Source: Hypomesus transpacificus (Eukaryota; Chordata; Actinopteri; Osmeriformes; Osmeridae). From it: a DNA stretch of 64,000 nt. The stretch lies in NCBI RefSeq assembly GCF_021917145.1, contig NC_061064.1, positions 5,782,091-5,846,090 of the forward strand, given 5' to 3'. Made by a program: the position numbers and the translations under genes. The first letter of the stretch is position 1, and every line of letters begins with the position of its first letter. This document shows positions 24,358-37,580 of this stretch, piece by piece. Under the pieces are notes generated by a model. It made no database searches and had not been told where the DNA came from. It saw only the letters and a program-made list of their open reading frames with translations.

Positions 24358-27300
24358 CCATACACACAGAGCAGAAAAAGACCAATTTAGTTCCAAGCTT
24401 ACACACAGTTTTTCCACACACTGTTATTCTTAATAGACAAACGTGTGGCTGTGTGTGTGTACCTGAGGTAGTTCTTCAGACCGCTGGTGATGGTCTTGTT
24501 GTCCCAGACATCGGGGTCCAGGTGCAGGTCATGAGGAGCTTTGCTGGCTGGGGAGCACATCACATTACCCAGAATGCAACCTGTCCCTCTAAACAACCGT
24601 GCTATGGAGATAGCCAATCAACATGCTCATCTAGCTACACAATGAGGAGATTGTGGCTCAAGCTGAACCCCAGAACAGAGTTTAAAGATCTTTTCGGTTC
24701 AGACTATAAGACCTGGTTGAAGGGATGCCAGGCTCATAAAAGCTGCTGGTTGACTAGGTAACTAATGGGGTTGCTGGGGACCTGATTGTCTGAGTCAGAC
24801 TGATATCCAATTTCGTGACCCCTAACCTCATACAGTAAGATTTCACAAGCGTGACTCGTTCCAGCTGATCCTCACCGAACACTGTTGTCATCAGTCGTTG
24901 GACTTTAGAGTTGACTCCTCCTATTCGGTACAGCCCCAGGGTGTTGATGCCTGACACACACACACACTTATGTAGAACGCAAACGTACTATGACCTCAAG
25001 GCAGGGTGTGAAAAGGAAGGTCTGACTCACCTCTCATCTCGACCAGTTCAATACATCTCCTCACAAAGTTAAAACCAGCCTCGTTCAGAAATGCTGAAAC
25101 ACACACACACACACCTTTTAGACCTTTTGTATGCAGAAAGAAAAGCTGAGATATACAGTGTTTGAGAGAGGGTGAAAGAGAAAGTGTCTGAGAGAGCGGG
25201 TGAGAAAGAGAGTTTGAGAGAGGGTGAGAGAGAGAGTTTGAGAGAGGGTGAGAGAGAGAGTTTGAGAGAGGGTGAGAGAGAGATAAATAGAGCAGGATAC
25301 TCACTCTCCTCCTTCTTGCTCAGCAGAGCTGGTAGAGTATAGATCTGTAGCAGACAGCACACACACAACAGTCAGACACGGGATCTGATTGACTATCAAA
25401 CTGCCGATTAGTGGCTGGCAGGCGGTCTGTCTATCTGACAGGTTATCAGACTGGCTGTCTAACTGACAGGTTATCAGACTGGCTGTCTAACTGACAAGTT
25501 ATCAGACTGGCTGTCTACCTGACAGGTTATCAGACTGGCTGTATGCCTGGCTGTATATCAGACTGGCTGTATGCCTGGCTGTATATCAGACTGGCCGGCT
25601 GACTTACAGGTTCTTTGCCGTCCATGGCCTCCATCCACAACCGCCTGTTGGACTCAGACAGAGCCTGCAGAGTGATGATGCCATGTCTACAGGCAGAGAG
25701 CACAGCTTCCTTTATCCTTCAGTCTATCTATCTATACATTCACCCCTCAGCTATCCCTCCCTCCCTCCCTCAGCCCTCACCTCTCCACCACCTCAATGTC
25801 GAAGCAAAAGCGCTTGTCGATGGAGTCCGTCTTTCTCCGGACACACGACCGCAGACGAAACATCTCGGCTCCACCGCTAACCGCGCCATTCTGTACCGCC
25901 CCACACACACATGCACGCACGCACACACACACACACAACTAAACACATGAGTAAACACCCACAAAATCAGCTTGAAAAAAATTCACCAAAAAACTTGACT
26001 CAATTTCATCTCGTTCTTAACTGAACAATCTGCAGTGTTGACGGTGAGCGCTCACCTGTCTGCTGACTGTCCTGTTGTCTAGGTTACTCATGGTGAACAT
26101 CTTGGAGCCCTTCTCATAGGTGCAGTAGTGTCTGGTCCAGGCGCTCCCTAGTGGACCTACACACACAGGGCAGGACAGTGTGTGTGTGTGCTTGCGTGTA
26201 TCAAATAGCAGAATGTGTGTGACGGTGAGGGAATGACAATGGCCTTGGCCGGTATCGCTCCAAGCGCGTGATTATGTGTGTGTGTGTGTGTGTGAATCTT
26301 ACGTTTCTCCTGTATGTACAGGTATCCCTCCATGGTCCAGCGACCCGGAGCTTTGATGTCGGTCTCCGCCGAGCGTATCCTCTTCATCAGCCTCTCCACC
26401 TCCACACGTGTGCTCTCAAAGTTGTTACGGGTCTGAACACGCCAACACACACACACACGTCAAAGGATGGACAGGAATAGGCTGGTCAACAGGATGGGAG
26501 GAAGAGAGACAAAACGTACACACGCGCACACGCATACTTACGTTTTGTAAGTTGAACTGTAGCTGCTGCTTGTAGGGCTCAAACTCACTAGCCAACTCAT
26601 AGCCTTCATGGTAGAATGTAAACAATCCCTGAAGAAAAGCCAGCAGCTGAAAGGGACAGAGACATTGAGAACGAGAGTGTGAGAGAGAAAGAGAGAGAGA
26701 GATAGAGAGAGAAACTGTTATTCGACGACAGAATGAGTGAAAGTCAAACAAGTTAACTCTGTTTCCTCAGAAACATTCTCTGTTGTCTGTTCCTGGTCCA
26801 CTAGCAGCTTCGCTTACTCTACTGCTGCTGTTATTCTCAAAGTAGCAAGTCCGACAGAAAACTCTGGAAACAGGAAGTGCCTTCAAAGCAACAGGAGGTG
26901 GACCTGATGGATATCTTTCCCTTTACCAATCCTTCTGTTGGGGTTCCAAAAGATAGCTCTGTGCACGGCCGTGTATGTGCGCACGCGTGTGTTTGTGTCT
27001 TACCGGCTCCACAAACTCAAACTTCTTGCGTTCTTGAACCTCCTGGATTTTGAAGACGTACTGGAGCGAGGCGTCGTAGAACACCTGGCGCTCCTTGCTG
27101 ATCTGAGAGTCTGCCTGCACACACAGGACCACAGAGACATTACACACACAAACACACACACACAAGCACAAACACACACCACACACACACCACACAAAGC
27201 CTCACCTCCTGTAGCTGTGCATCCTTCTTCTTGGAAGACAGGTTGAGATGTTTTTCCAGGACAGAGTAGTATTTCTCAGTCTCTTTGTCAAACTGCTTCT

Positions 27301-30300
27301 TTCCCTCCTGGGGATGGACAGATGAAGAAGAAGAGAAGGAGATTAAAGAGAGGAGAGGAAATGCCAGAGCTGGCTATCTCCAGTGCAGGCAGCTGATTAC
27401 AGTGGTTTATGCAAGCTCTCGTGACGGACGGTGTGTCCAAAGTTCAAATGACAACAAACACAGTTGGGAGAGGCAGAAAGGCTCGATAACGTTGTCGGTT
27501 GTGGGTTTGAATCCCGACCGTGTGCATATTCTGCTATCGCCTCCTGTAATCTATGTTTACATCTTTGTGCTTATGTTATGTTCTCAACCTCAATGCTTAA
27601 AAGAAGTAAATGTTGAATGATTTGGAGAAGTTTAATGCATTTTCCGGAGGCTAGTTTACTAACTCCGAAGCCTAGCTCCGTCTTGTTACTTAGCAATCCA
27701 AGAGGGCATCTTGACAGTCTGTGTGTGTCTTTGTCGTTCTTACACACCCCTGCCAAATTCTCCAGGTTGAGGAGTCATTCCCTTGACAGCAGAAAGGCGA
27801 GAGGGGGCTACGTTCAAGATCGAAGACAGCCATTCCTGTCCACTTGAACGTCCGTGCGCCCCGCCAACAGCACCACGAAACACTCTCCCTGGCTTTCTCT
27901 TTCCTCTCTCGCCCACTCTTTTTTTACCCATCAGTCCCCTGCTATCTCTCTACGTCTCTCCGCTGCTTAAACCAGAACTCCCACATCGAATGACGCTCTC
28001 ATTCCTACCTCTCTCCATCGCTACAGACTCGGCCTCAATCCCCCGTCTCACTTCCTCTCTCCCTATCCCTCCGGGCTTATCTCCCCTCCTTCTTGTCTCC
28101 CCCCTTCCATCTCTGTCTTGTCATCTATCCCCCCCCCCCATCCATCTCTCTCCCCTTTCCCATGACCCCCAGTCCGACACTGGGATGTGACCTGGCGGTG
28201 TCTGACCGACAGACTGGACGCGCTGACCGCTGGGTGAGAGGGGGGGCGGCGGGGACTGATCCTCAGTGGAGTAGGACTCCCCCCGCCCCCCGCACACACA
28301 CACACAGACCGTCACTGTGTAGGAAGGGCAGGCAAGAGAGCTGGCTTTAGGCTCCGGTCTGGTCTGGTCTGAGCCCAGCACTGCTAACGTTGATCAACGC
28401 TACGTTTGAATTTCATGACCTTGATCTAATCTCCCATTAATCACACTCACAGGAAGCAGCAGCATCTCCAAGAAAGGCATGTCTGTAGAACACAGGACAT
28501 GGATGCTGTATGACTGTTAACCATGCACGTGGAAATGCTTGAAGGTGCACCTCCGTGGTTTACCGGGTAGAGAGCGTACCACTACGGCTTCGATTTTGGG
28601 GGCCATTTCCTGCATATTCTCTCTCTCCTCTCCTCTCCCCTCCCCTCTCTCTCCTCCCCCTGCTTTCCTGTCTCTTTACAACCATGGCTGTCAAAAACCT
28701 AAATCTCTAAAAAGAAAAAAAAGAAAACTCGAGGGCCAGAGAGTCTCGGTGGCCAGGTAGACTTACCTTCACAGCCCCGATCTGCTCCTTCCGGAACTTT
28801 TCCAAGGGGGATATGAGCACGTCGTCAGCATTCTGGATCTGAGGGTGGGGAAGACAAGAGTCTTTTGAGCAACCTGATGAAAAGAGGATGGCTGGAAGCC
28901 AACTCGAAAGGTAAGTGAGACAAAACACACACACACATACACCTCAGGCCTCTGTGTACAGTATGAGAGGGGGGGCTAGCAGTTGAGTTTGTCTGATAAC
29001 CACAATGGCAAAGGATGAACTACAGCCTAAATACAGTAGCTGGACCAGCAGAAAGCTAGTACCACTGTCTCGCCACAATGCAGCTATCCACAGGAATCAG
29101 CCTTTGTTTACAGTTTGATAATGACGTTATTATTAGCGCTACTATTAGCTGTGGTTTAGTGGTGCCACTCCGAGAGGAAAAACATACAATTACTTCACTA
29201 ACTACACACACGTAGGTTCGACCGGAGCCACACACACACACACACACACAGAGAAGCCACACACGCGTTGAACAGACACAAGAAGCACACAGGCTCCTTT
29301 TATAGACTTTCCCAGGCAGTCAAGGCTTGGCTGGGAGTCTCACAGGGGAATTGGCCGAAATAAGTTCCACATGCTTTCTCTGAGCAACCAACACAGACAG
29401 AGCAGGCCTATGCACACAGCCGACTGGGCCAGACTCCAGTCCCTCCCACTCACAGGCCTCTGGTTCAACGAGGGTCTCGAAGTCATTGCTTTCAGCTGAT
29501 CCACGGCAGATTAAAGGCTGGTTGCAGCTTCCTATAGGGTAAGAGCACTTATCCCATCCGTTCATGAACTGAGCCCATTACTGTTTATTTGACTTCTATT
29601 GAATCTTTAGACACAGTTTGCAGTCGACTCCTGTAAAAAAAAAAAAAAAAAAAAAGTATCTCGTAGGGGCAAAATAAATATTTGGAAAATTGGAACCGGT
29701 TGACTCCAGACTGAAGTGCCTCTTTTAACATTTCATCATTATCATATTTGTTTCTGAGGGGAACAAGACCCCCTTCACAAACACACACAGAGTAACTGGG
29801 AAAGCTTTCTGACCTCACTGATGACATCAGCCGGGGGACGGATCTCTGGGAAGAGGTGAACTGTTGAGCGATGTCAAACAAGGAAGATACGGGAATGGGC
29901 ATTATATCATATGAACCTCTAAACCAGACCAGACTATAAGCCTTCCTTTGTGTTAAAGCTCAGTATGACTCAGTCTCTGGGGGGTTCCGTCTGGGTGTGT
30001 GTGTGTGCGCGCGCGCGCGTGTGTGTTTCAATGGCCAGCTCTCTACGGGATGTTTCACTTTCAGTCTTTTCACGTCTTTGTCTTGGAGTCTGTCCACCTC
30101 CTCAGGGGTCTCTCTGAGAGACAGGAGGGTAACCTTCACAGTGGGCCTACTGGAAAACAGGCCATTCCAGTTAGTGTGTGTATTTGGGAGCAATTCATTG
30201 TGAGTGTGTGTATGTGTGTGTGTGTGTGAGAGAGAGAGAGAAAGAGAGTGAGAGTATGTTTGTGGGTGTGAGTGTGTGTATTGGGGGGGGGGCTAGTATG

Positions 30301-31925
30301 TGTCAGTGTGAAGTCATCGCAGTGTGTGTCACACTCTGATTCCTCCCACAGAACAGTTTCCCCAACCTCTGGGAACCAAAACGTCTATCTCCTACCTCGT
30401 CCTCCCGGCACTGGGGTTGAAATCAACATTCGCACACTCCCACACAGAGCGGAGCTCTATGAAGCTTGACTAATGTCCACTTCGACGGAAGCGAGTCAAC
30501 ACTGCGGGGACATTTCCAGGCCTTCTCTTCCACAACTATGTCAACAACACATTGACGTTAAAGCGAAACAGCCCCACACACACACAGCCCATAACCCGAT
30601 GCCCCTCCATGCCAGGCTAAGATTAAAACCCACGCTCACTCGACATGGCCTCATCTAAAAGGCACTTGGCTTATCACTGAGATCATCCGCAGCCACAAAC
30701 AAGGTGGTATGTTTGGTTTGGAGCCTGAGTAAGCACCACGGTGAGATAAGCAGGGCCCGAGACAGATAACAGTCCAAACAAACAAACGCGTACACTTCCA
30801 TTCTCCATTTCTCAAAATCCACACAGAGATGCGCCCGCATGCGCCCTCACTCACGACATCCGCTATCCTTACCAGCCGTCTCCTCTCCTCCTCCATGGTG
30901 CTCAGGAGCTGGGAGAACTCCTTCAGGGACTGTGCTGCAGGGACGAGAGAGACGTTAATCCAGACTACTGACCAGTAGAGATGAACACAGATGAACAGAG
31001 TCTGGACCTAAACATCGGTCCTGGGCAGGACATCCCAGACTGGGTGTGTCTGATGAGATTTGGCAGAGCACTGACACACACTAGCTGTCAGATTTGATTG
31101 TAAGGATACGGCATCTCACCTATGTTGATCTCATCGTCAGTCTCTGCGTCTCCAATGCACTCAAACTGGAACTCCTGCAGAGACTGTGAAAACCTCTGAA
31201 CAGCCAGAGATAAACCTGAGAGAGGGAGGGAGAGAGAGAGAGATGTGCTTTTCCCCCCAGTGAAATGCATTTTCTGTGTAATTTACTTTCTGTGAAAATT
31301 GTTGTGGTGTGCCATCCTCTACTGCTGCTGTGAACTATGTCGTGACATACATGAAACACAACACCCCCTTCACATCGTACACACACACACGCAGGTTGGG
31401 GTGAGTTAACAAGTGTGTGCATGATGTACATCTCTTGCTTACAGGTTTATATAGGCCTACACTGTGTAGACACTACACAGATAAGTAATTATAGCTCACT
31501 TTAGGCGATCAGTTAACTAACTAAAACGATCTGTTTCTCAGTGCCAACACATAATAAAACTAAATGGCGTCCACGAACTGTCCTTAATATCAACTTGATA
31601 GGCTAGAAAAGTGCAGGTGACTGACCACAACATAGGCCAACTGGATAACACACAGGTGTCCATGACCTTTTGTGTACTAAACACCGCGTTTCACTGCACA
31701 AAGTGTAGTGTAGCGTATATATGTCCATACTAGTCTCAATTCCACAGCATGACAGCTTAAATCCAACTTACTTCTCAGTGCAGATATAAGCATATTTCCG
31801 TCTTTGATAAGGTCCTTGATGAATCTATTAGTCCGCTCCAGCTCTATCTCATGGCACTGCAATCGCTCTCTAAACTCCGGACTGTCGAGAAAAGAATCAC
31901 TAAACTCCAGCGTTGGTAAACCCAT
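20923..31925 (-). CDS. arhgap42: arhgap42, BAR-PH-RhoGAP-SH3 protein (GRAF family)
   Basis: ARHGAP42 (GRAF3) switches off RhoA, notably in smooth muscle. Twenty-four exons join in phase, from 31772-31925 (exon 1) to 20923-21011 (exon 24), encoding 994 residues. The BAR domain starts at [18 protein letters not shown] and ends around [15 protein letters not shown] (exon 7). The PH domain follows ([41 protein letters not shown]). The RhoGAP domain has the arginine finger in LGLYRIGG (exon 14), [23 protein letters not shown] and [16 protein letters not shown]. Exon 20 (22414-23154) is a Ser/Pro-rich, disordered 247-residue block; it makes the protein over 100 residues longer than human. The SH3 domain closes the protein ([17 protein letters not shown], then [19 protein letters not shown]). 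ATG 31925 is chosen by homology. Introns hold a hAT-like foldback element and two minisatellites. Confidence 0.96.
21107..21327. mobile_element. hAT-like foldback MITE with 8-bp target duplication
   Basis: Terminal inverted repeats begin CAGTGGTTCTCAACCCTGG at the left and end with the near complement at the right, and most of the element can fold on itself. The flanks GCCTAGTG (21099-21106) and GCCTACAG (21328-21335) match at 6 of 8 positions, as expected for an old hAT target-site duplication. There is no coding content. It lies between the last two exons of arhgap42. Confidence 0.75.
25160..25285. repeat. 24-bp GA-rich minisatellite in arhgap42 intron
   Basis: Units beginning TTTGAGAGAGGGTGAGAGAG start at 25213, 25237 and 25261, with degenerate copies before them. 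It lies between exons 12 (25305-25344) and 13 (25031-25093). Confidence 0.8.
25436..25600. repeat. 28-bp minisatellite abutting the exon 11 donor of arhgap42
   Basis: TTATCAGACTGGCTGT recurs at 25443, 25471, 25499 and 25527, an exact 28-base spacing, followed by two variant units with TATGCCTGGCTGTATATCAG. The array ends only a few bases from the minus-strand splice donor of exon 11 (25608-25686). Confidence 0.85.
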
Positions 31926-33087
31926 TGCTATGGACGACCACAACTAATTTATTTGGAAATATTAAAGTTATTGAATTTCTCGCGATCATGAACTTATTTT
32001 GTAGAGAAAGGTTATGATTTCGATTGAAGTATTCGGCGAAGTGTGAACGGTCCTAAACAAATTCTTCAAGCCCCTTTCTTTCCATTCCTCCTATTTTTCC
32101 AAGACTTCCGGGCACGGAATTCCTCTCTGCTTGAGAAGTGGAGCTCGCTGCCGGTTACTATGGCGATGGATAGGGGCGAGAGACTCCTGCTGGTGCGAGA
32201 GGAAAACACCTGGACCTTGTTAGTACAATTTGCTCTCTTTGTTGACCTGATCTGACAGGTCATAGTTTGTTTAGCCATTAAAGCCCTTGCATGTCCTCAC
32301 AGCATCATTGGGACATTACAGTGCTGCCTGTATGTCTCATTAGGATATTATTTCTCGTGTAGCCAGGGGCGCTCCCAAGGGGTGGCCACACCTAACATGA
32401 CCATGCCACTGGCCATGCCAACTGAAAAACTCAAATTTAAATGTATAATGTGCATATAGCTAACGTTAGTAATGTTTAGCTGGTCAAATTACATTACATG
32501 TAATGTAATGTAAATTACAGTAGATTGATTTAGGAGATAATGTTGCCACTTGCCAGCAAATTTTATAGAAGCTAACATTTTCTGTCTGATCACAGTCAGG
32601 ACAATCAATTTTTGCATCACTAAATTAATTACTTTATTCTATAGAACACAAATACACCTCGAATTAAAGCTACTTGAAGGATCTTTGGCCACCTAGAATG
32701 TTGCCATTCGAAATACAATTCCTGTTTGAGGCTATGATTTAAAGAATGGAAAATTAATAATAAATATTATAAAATTATGGGCTGGACAAAATGAAATCTT
32801 TGTTATCATCGAAACCTAATATATCCTTGATATATTAGGAATGATGCATTCAAATAGGTTACATTATTGCAATTGTGGTTCTGTATTTCTCTAACAATTT
32901 AAAGCGTTTATAGGTAACATTTTCAAATAAATTCAAATATGAGAAACAACACCCCTTTTCGTGTCTGAACATCCACACTTTCCTCCAGCGGAAGTTTGAT
33001 TGACAGTGGTTTCACAATATAAGCCAAGGAAGATGGCACGCCTCATCGACAATTAGCTGGACTGGATTTCTGGAACAAATTGACTTT

Positions 33088-33126
<39 letters not shown>

Positions 33127-33689
33127 TCCTGAAATAATCCCCCCAAAAAACTAACTGAAGATTGCCAAGTGAGATTTCACACACAGGTTTTTTTGTAAGC
33201 ATCACGTGACATGTTCATGATCCATTATTGGTTGATAAGTGGATACTGTGAAGTATTTGGCATCTCTGTGGATGCCTCTGGGCTTTTACATGTTTTTAAT
33301 TTTCAATATTTTTGTAAGCAGCCATAGCACCAAGGGCGCCACCAAGAATTTTGGGCCCATGAAGAAATTATAATTTGCACATGCACACACACACACAAAC
33401 ACAACCTTTGAACCATACATCATTAGCAAACAGAACACTGGGTACAACTCTGTTGAGAACACATTTTATAAATCACTTGGTGAAGAGAAATAATCTTTTT
33501 GATACCAACAAGATAAATAGGTAAATGTTTAATTTTAAATATACATTATATTATGGTTTGTTTAGAACGACTCATCCTTTATTTAAAATCGCACTGCCTG
33601 GGAAAACATTTAGTTTTCCTGAACATATTCTGTCCATCTTGCTTACATGCTAATGTTCACAGTTCTTTATATTGCCTTGTCCAGTGTCG
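31926..33689. other. arhgap42-lectin intergenic region
   Basis: The first few hundred bases should hold the arhgap42 promoter. A short open frame (32160-32255) could be a first exon on the plus strand. The rest is AT-rich, with a self-complementary TTACATTACATGTAATGTAA at about 32490-32510. A homopolymer pair of about 13 T and 29 G lies at 33085-33126. No coding domain is recognised. Confidence 0.5.
32160..32255 (+). other. short open frame, possible first exon (unrecognised)
   Basis: An ATG in a plausible context (TTACTATGGCGATGG) opens a 31-codon frame beginning MAMDRGERLLLVREENTW. A possible donor (GTTAGT) follows the W-T codons. It lies opposite the arhgap42 start and could belong to a head-to-head transcript or a 5' exon of the lectin downstream. 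I recognise no homolog, and it may be chance. Confidence 0.2.
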
Positions 33690-35417
33690 ATGTTTCGAGG
33701 GAAAGGTTCACCCAGGTCTTACTACCCACTGCTTACAGTGGGATTAGGAGTCCTTAATGCTATTCTGCTGGTAGCAACCATTATTCTGAGTGTCAACTGT
33801 GAGTAAAATAAAATAAATTATTGTAACATGGTGTTGACACTAAATTGTTGTTTACAGCTGATTCAAATATGATACAATGCTTGTAAAAGAACATCATTAT
33901 TATAATTCCAAAATTATAATGACTCCTGCAACAATTTTTCATTACCAAATAGGAATTGAAATGTTGTTGTTGTCCATGGTCTCTTGAGCCCCTAGGTTAC
34001 AAAGGTAGTGAAAAGAATCTTCCTCTACATCAGAACATGACACAAGTCAACAGAGAACTGAAGCAGCTCCAAACCAACAACAGTGATGTGATCCACGAGA
34101 AGGAGACGATTCACAGAAAACTAGATGAAGTCCTCATGGACCATCAGCAAATAAGGCTGAAGGTCGAGCAACTGAGGAGCCAAAACGATATCCTTCAGGT
34201 TCGAAAGGATCATCTCCTAGATGAGAAGAAACATTTGCTCTCCAGCATGTCTACTCTTGGTTAGTGAGTTGTGGTTCCATCTTAATTTCAACACATTTCC
34301 CACTACTCAAAGTCATGTTTCCTTAACTTCGGATTTTTTTTCGTAACAGAGGGAAACTGTGGCCTCTGTTTACCAGGAAGGGATCTACAGAAAAGCACGT
34401 GTTACTATTTTGCTACTTCTGATGACCTTCTTAAGAGCTGGAAGAGCAGCAGAGATGATTGCATATCTCGTGGAGCAGAGCTAGTTGTGATTGATAGCAG
34501 AGAGAAGCAGGTGAGATTGTCAACATCAAATCCAGAACAAGAGAGCGTTGATTGAGGTTAGTTTGAATAACGTAAACATATATACATACAGTACATACAG
34601 GACCGTGCAAAGGTTTTAGGCACTATAAAAATAAATTAAAAAGTTAAGCAAAGATGCTTTAAGATATAATGAAATGAAAAGATTAAATAAAACTCTTCAC
34701 CAAAATGTATACTGTCGCACAAATACAGAAGACAAAAAGATACCTATGAGACAATATCCATGTAAAAAATCTTGGGTGCCTAAGAAGTGTACACGGTACT
34801 GTACATGTATGGATGTATGACACATCACTTTATTTATCTGTGTTTGGCCCAGCTCTACATCACTGAGACCTTACTTGCCATTAACTTCAACTTGAGGAAC
34901 TTGTACCATGGTGGATTTTATATTGGGCTCAGTGAAGAGTGCACTCGGGGGACTTGGAGTTCTCAAGGGACCTGGACTTGGGTGCATGGGGCTAAGCTGT
35001 TGGAGGGGTGAGGGCAGTTTACAGTGTTGCAGTTTTACATTATGTTTGTTCAATGGATACCCTTACAAACATGAATTGCTAATTAAATCACAAGAGGAAC
35101 AAAACATTTAGGTTTGACCTGAATCAATCGCTTTGTCTCAATAGCTCTCACCAAGCAATTCAGTCATTCGATTGCAATACCACAATGCAAGTCATTTATA
35201 ATGATCAGTAGCACAATAACCACGCAATGTTTAATGACAGTCCTTTGTTTGCAGATACTGGATGGATGGGGAGCCAAATGATGCAGATGGTGGGGAGGAC
35301 TGCGCTGCTACCTACCCCACTAGAAACCCCCAAAAAGCTTGGAATGATATTCCATGTTCACATCGACTGAAATGGATTTGTGAAATGGCACCACAGAGAG
35401 CCAGAGTGTCCATATAG
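33690..35417 (+). CDS. type II membrane C-type lectin, CD209/CLEC4-like (lectin 1)
   Basis: This is a predicted cell-surface, calcium-dependent sugar receptor. Five exons join in phase: 33690-33798, 33996-34259, 34350-34510, 34853-35007 and 35255-35417, encoding 283 residues. A short cytoplasmic tail (MFRGKGSPRSYYP) precedes one membrane helix (LLTVGLGVLNAILLVATII). An 88-residue heptad-rich stalk follows, then a C-type lectin domain. The domain has GFYIGLS, YWMDGEPND and AWNDIPC, with the EPN and WND motifs typical of mannose-type ligands, and the extra N-terminal cysteines of long-form domains. An upstream cytoplasmic exon may exist, because the acceptor at 33685 lies five bases before the ATG; none was found, so the start is tentative. 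A poly(A) signal is at 35589-35594. It lies next to a related lectin and the C1q cluster. Confidence 0.88.
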
Positions 35418-35808
35418 TTATTTCTACACCAAATGGATTAGATCATTTAAGAAACTACAGGTCAGAAGTATAAGTGTCCGGAGTTAAAGTTTGTCCAAAA
35501 TCAAAGTTTTGGACAAAAATCTTTGTAAAAGTAATTGTTCATTCACAGCAAAACAAACCAAACGTTACTTCCTAATCTGTGAATTTGCAATAAATTGAGT
35601 ATGTTTCTAATGATTGATCTGATTGGTAAACTGCTTGCCTTTGTGAGTCTTAACAGAACACAGATAAAACCATTGCTGTCCCATTACTAGAAAAACTGCA
35701 ATGTACTGTTTACATTGTGCAATGACTGGACAAATAGTCTCCCACATAATCAGGATCAGCAAAGTAAATGCTCGAGAGTTGAGACCAACAAAGAGCCGAC
35801 GCAAAAGA

Positions 35809-37580
35809 ATGGCGCATTTAGAGACGTTGCCCGAAAAGAGTTTGACAACTACATACAAAAACCTAATTTGTCAAGATGATTTAAGGTCAGACGGAAATCC
35901 TCTCTTTGAAGACCAAGTACCAGGTACTGTGTAGGGAGACTTCCTGTCTGTGTATTTTGCAGTGTCTGTGCAGTTGCTTTTTACATTTAACAGATGGAAG
36001 AAGCTCATGTTGATAGTACTTGGACGTGTGTTCAGCGTCTTTGTTCGCAGTGGCAGCTGAGCAGAGTACACATCGTTGTAGGCTGGTTGCAGGATGTCTG
36101 GGACTACTTAGTGTTTTCCTTCTGGCAGCTGATATTGCTCTTGGAATCCACTGTAAGTCCACTGATCATTCTGAGATGATGGGGCTGGTCACGTGATGTT
36201 AAAATGATCCATTCCATTTCTGATCCACTCAAATGAACACGTGTCCTCAAGCCGGTGAAATGACTTGTGTCTTTATTGCCGCCAGATCACAACATCAGAA
36301 ATAAAGAACTCTCATTTAAACACCAATTGACACAAGTCAGTAGTGAGCTGGATCAAATCCGTAGCAACATGCAAGCCAAGGACGAGGCACAACTTTCCCT
36401 GGCAATGGCACTTCATAGACAGAGTGAAGTTTCAGTGATGCAAGAGTATCAAGAACAACAGATGAGGGACTTTGAGAACAGGATCCAAGCCGTTCAGGAG
36501 GAGCAAACAAACATGAAGTCTCACATCTCTCAACTTGGTGAGTTTGTATTTATTTTTGATAACCATATATTTTTGGGTGCGCTACATATATTTGCAGCGG
36601 GAGTCAGGTGGCTGAACGGTTAGGGAATCGGGCTAGTAATCTGAAGGTCGCCAGTTCGTGCCAAATTATGTTGTGTCCTTGGGCAAGGCACTTCACCCTA
36701 CTTGCCTCGGGGGAATGTCCCTGTACTTACTGTAAGTCGCTCTGGATAAGAGCGTCTGCTAAATGACTAAAAAAAAAATTAAAAAAATATTTGTATCGAA
36801 ACAATCATTTAATGCTACGTAAAAGAAATGTACGTATGCCCATTTTTGCTCACTCAGAATCACTCAAATTGTTTGGATTTGATTGACAATGACCCATGCT
36901 GCAACAACTATAAAGGTTTTATGTAACTGTTTGCATTTTCTTTTTTTTACAGAAGTGAGTTGTGCACAGTGTATGCCAGGGTGGACACTTCTGAACTCCA
37001 GATGTTACTATTTCCCTTTCTCGGACACCATTCCCCGGAAAGGATGGAAGGAAAGTAGAGACACCTGTGTTGCGAAAGGAGGAGACCTGGCAGTAGTAGA
37101 TAGCTGGCAGAAGCAGGTAAACCTGGAAATGTTGAGCATTTCTTTAATTTCTTCCAAACCATACATTTTGTCTGGTTTACAAACCAAAGTCTGTTTCCAT
37201 GTGTTTGGATATTGTGTTTACCTCAGGAGGAGATAAGTAAGTTGATATTGGCAAAGTACACCGACAAACCGATACGCCTCAGTGGATTCTGGATTGGACT
37301 TTCTGATATTAGTTCCGAGGGAAACTGGACATGGCAGAATGGAGTGAAGATGACTCAGGGGTAAGAGGTGGATACAGAATTTAAAAAATCTACCTGTTTA
37401 CACGATCTTGCGAGAGAGTAACTTTGAACTCCGTCTAGGTATTGGGAAGATGGAGAACCAAATGACTACTATCAGTTAGAGGACTGTGTTGCCATCTACC
37501 CCAGGAGTAACTTTAGCAAAAACTGGAATGATGCCCCATGTACACATCCACTGAAATGGATATGTGAAAAGGATCGCTAA
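35809..37580 (+). CDS. type II membrane C-type lectin, CD209/CLEC4-like (lectin 2)
   Basis: This is a tandem relative of the lectin just upstream. Six exons join in phase: 35809-35923, 36051-36152, 36286-36537, 36953-37116, 37227-37360 and 37439-37580, encoding 302 residues. The cytoplasmic tail (about 40 residues) contains TTYKNLI, a tyrosine motif of TxYxxL form that resembles immune switch or inhibitory motifs. A membrane helix (LVAGCLGLLSVFLLAADIAL) and an 84-residue coiled-coil stalk follow. The lectin domain shows GFWIGLSD, GNWTW, YWEDGEPND and NWNDAPC, so EPN and WND are kept as in lectin 1. The ATG at 35809 gives a typical tail; an upstream in-frame extension has no support. A poly(A) signal is at 37620-37625. 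A SINE sits in the intron after the stalk exon. Confidence 0.9.
36600..36787 (+). mobile_element. tRNA-derived SINE, copy 2 (B box lost)
   Basis: It belongs to the same family as the copy at 4483-4707: head GTGGCTGAACGGTTAGGG, conserved middle, tail GGATAAGAGCGTCTGCTAAA and a long A-rich end. The B-box part of the head is deleted, so it is unlikely to be transcribed on its own. It is inserted in an intron of lectin 2. Confidence 0.85.
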
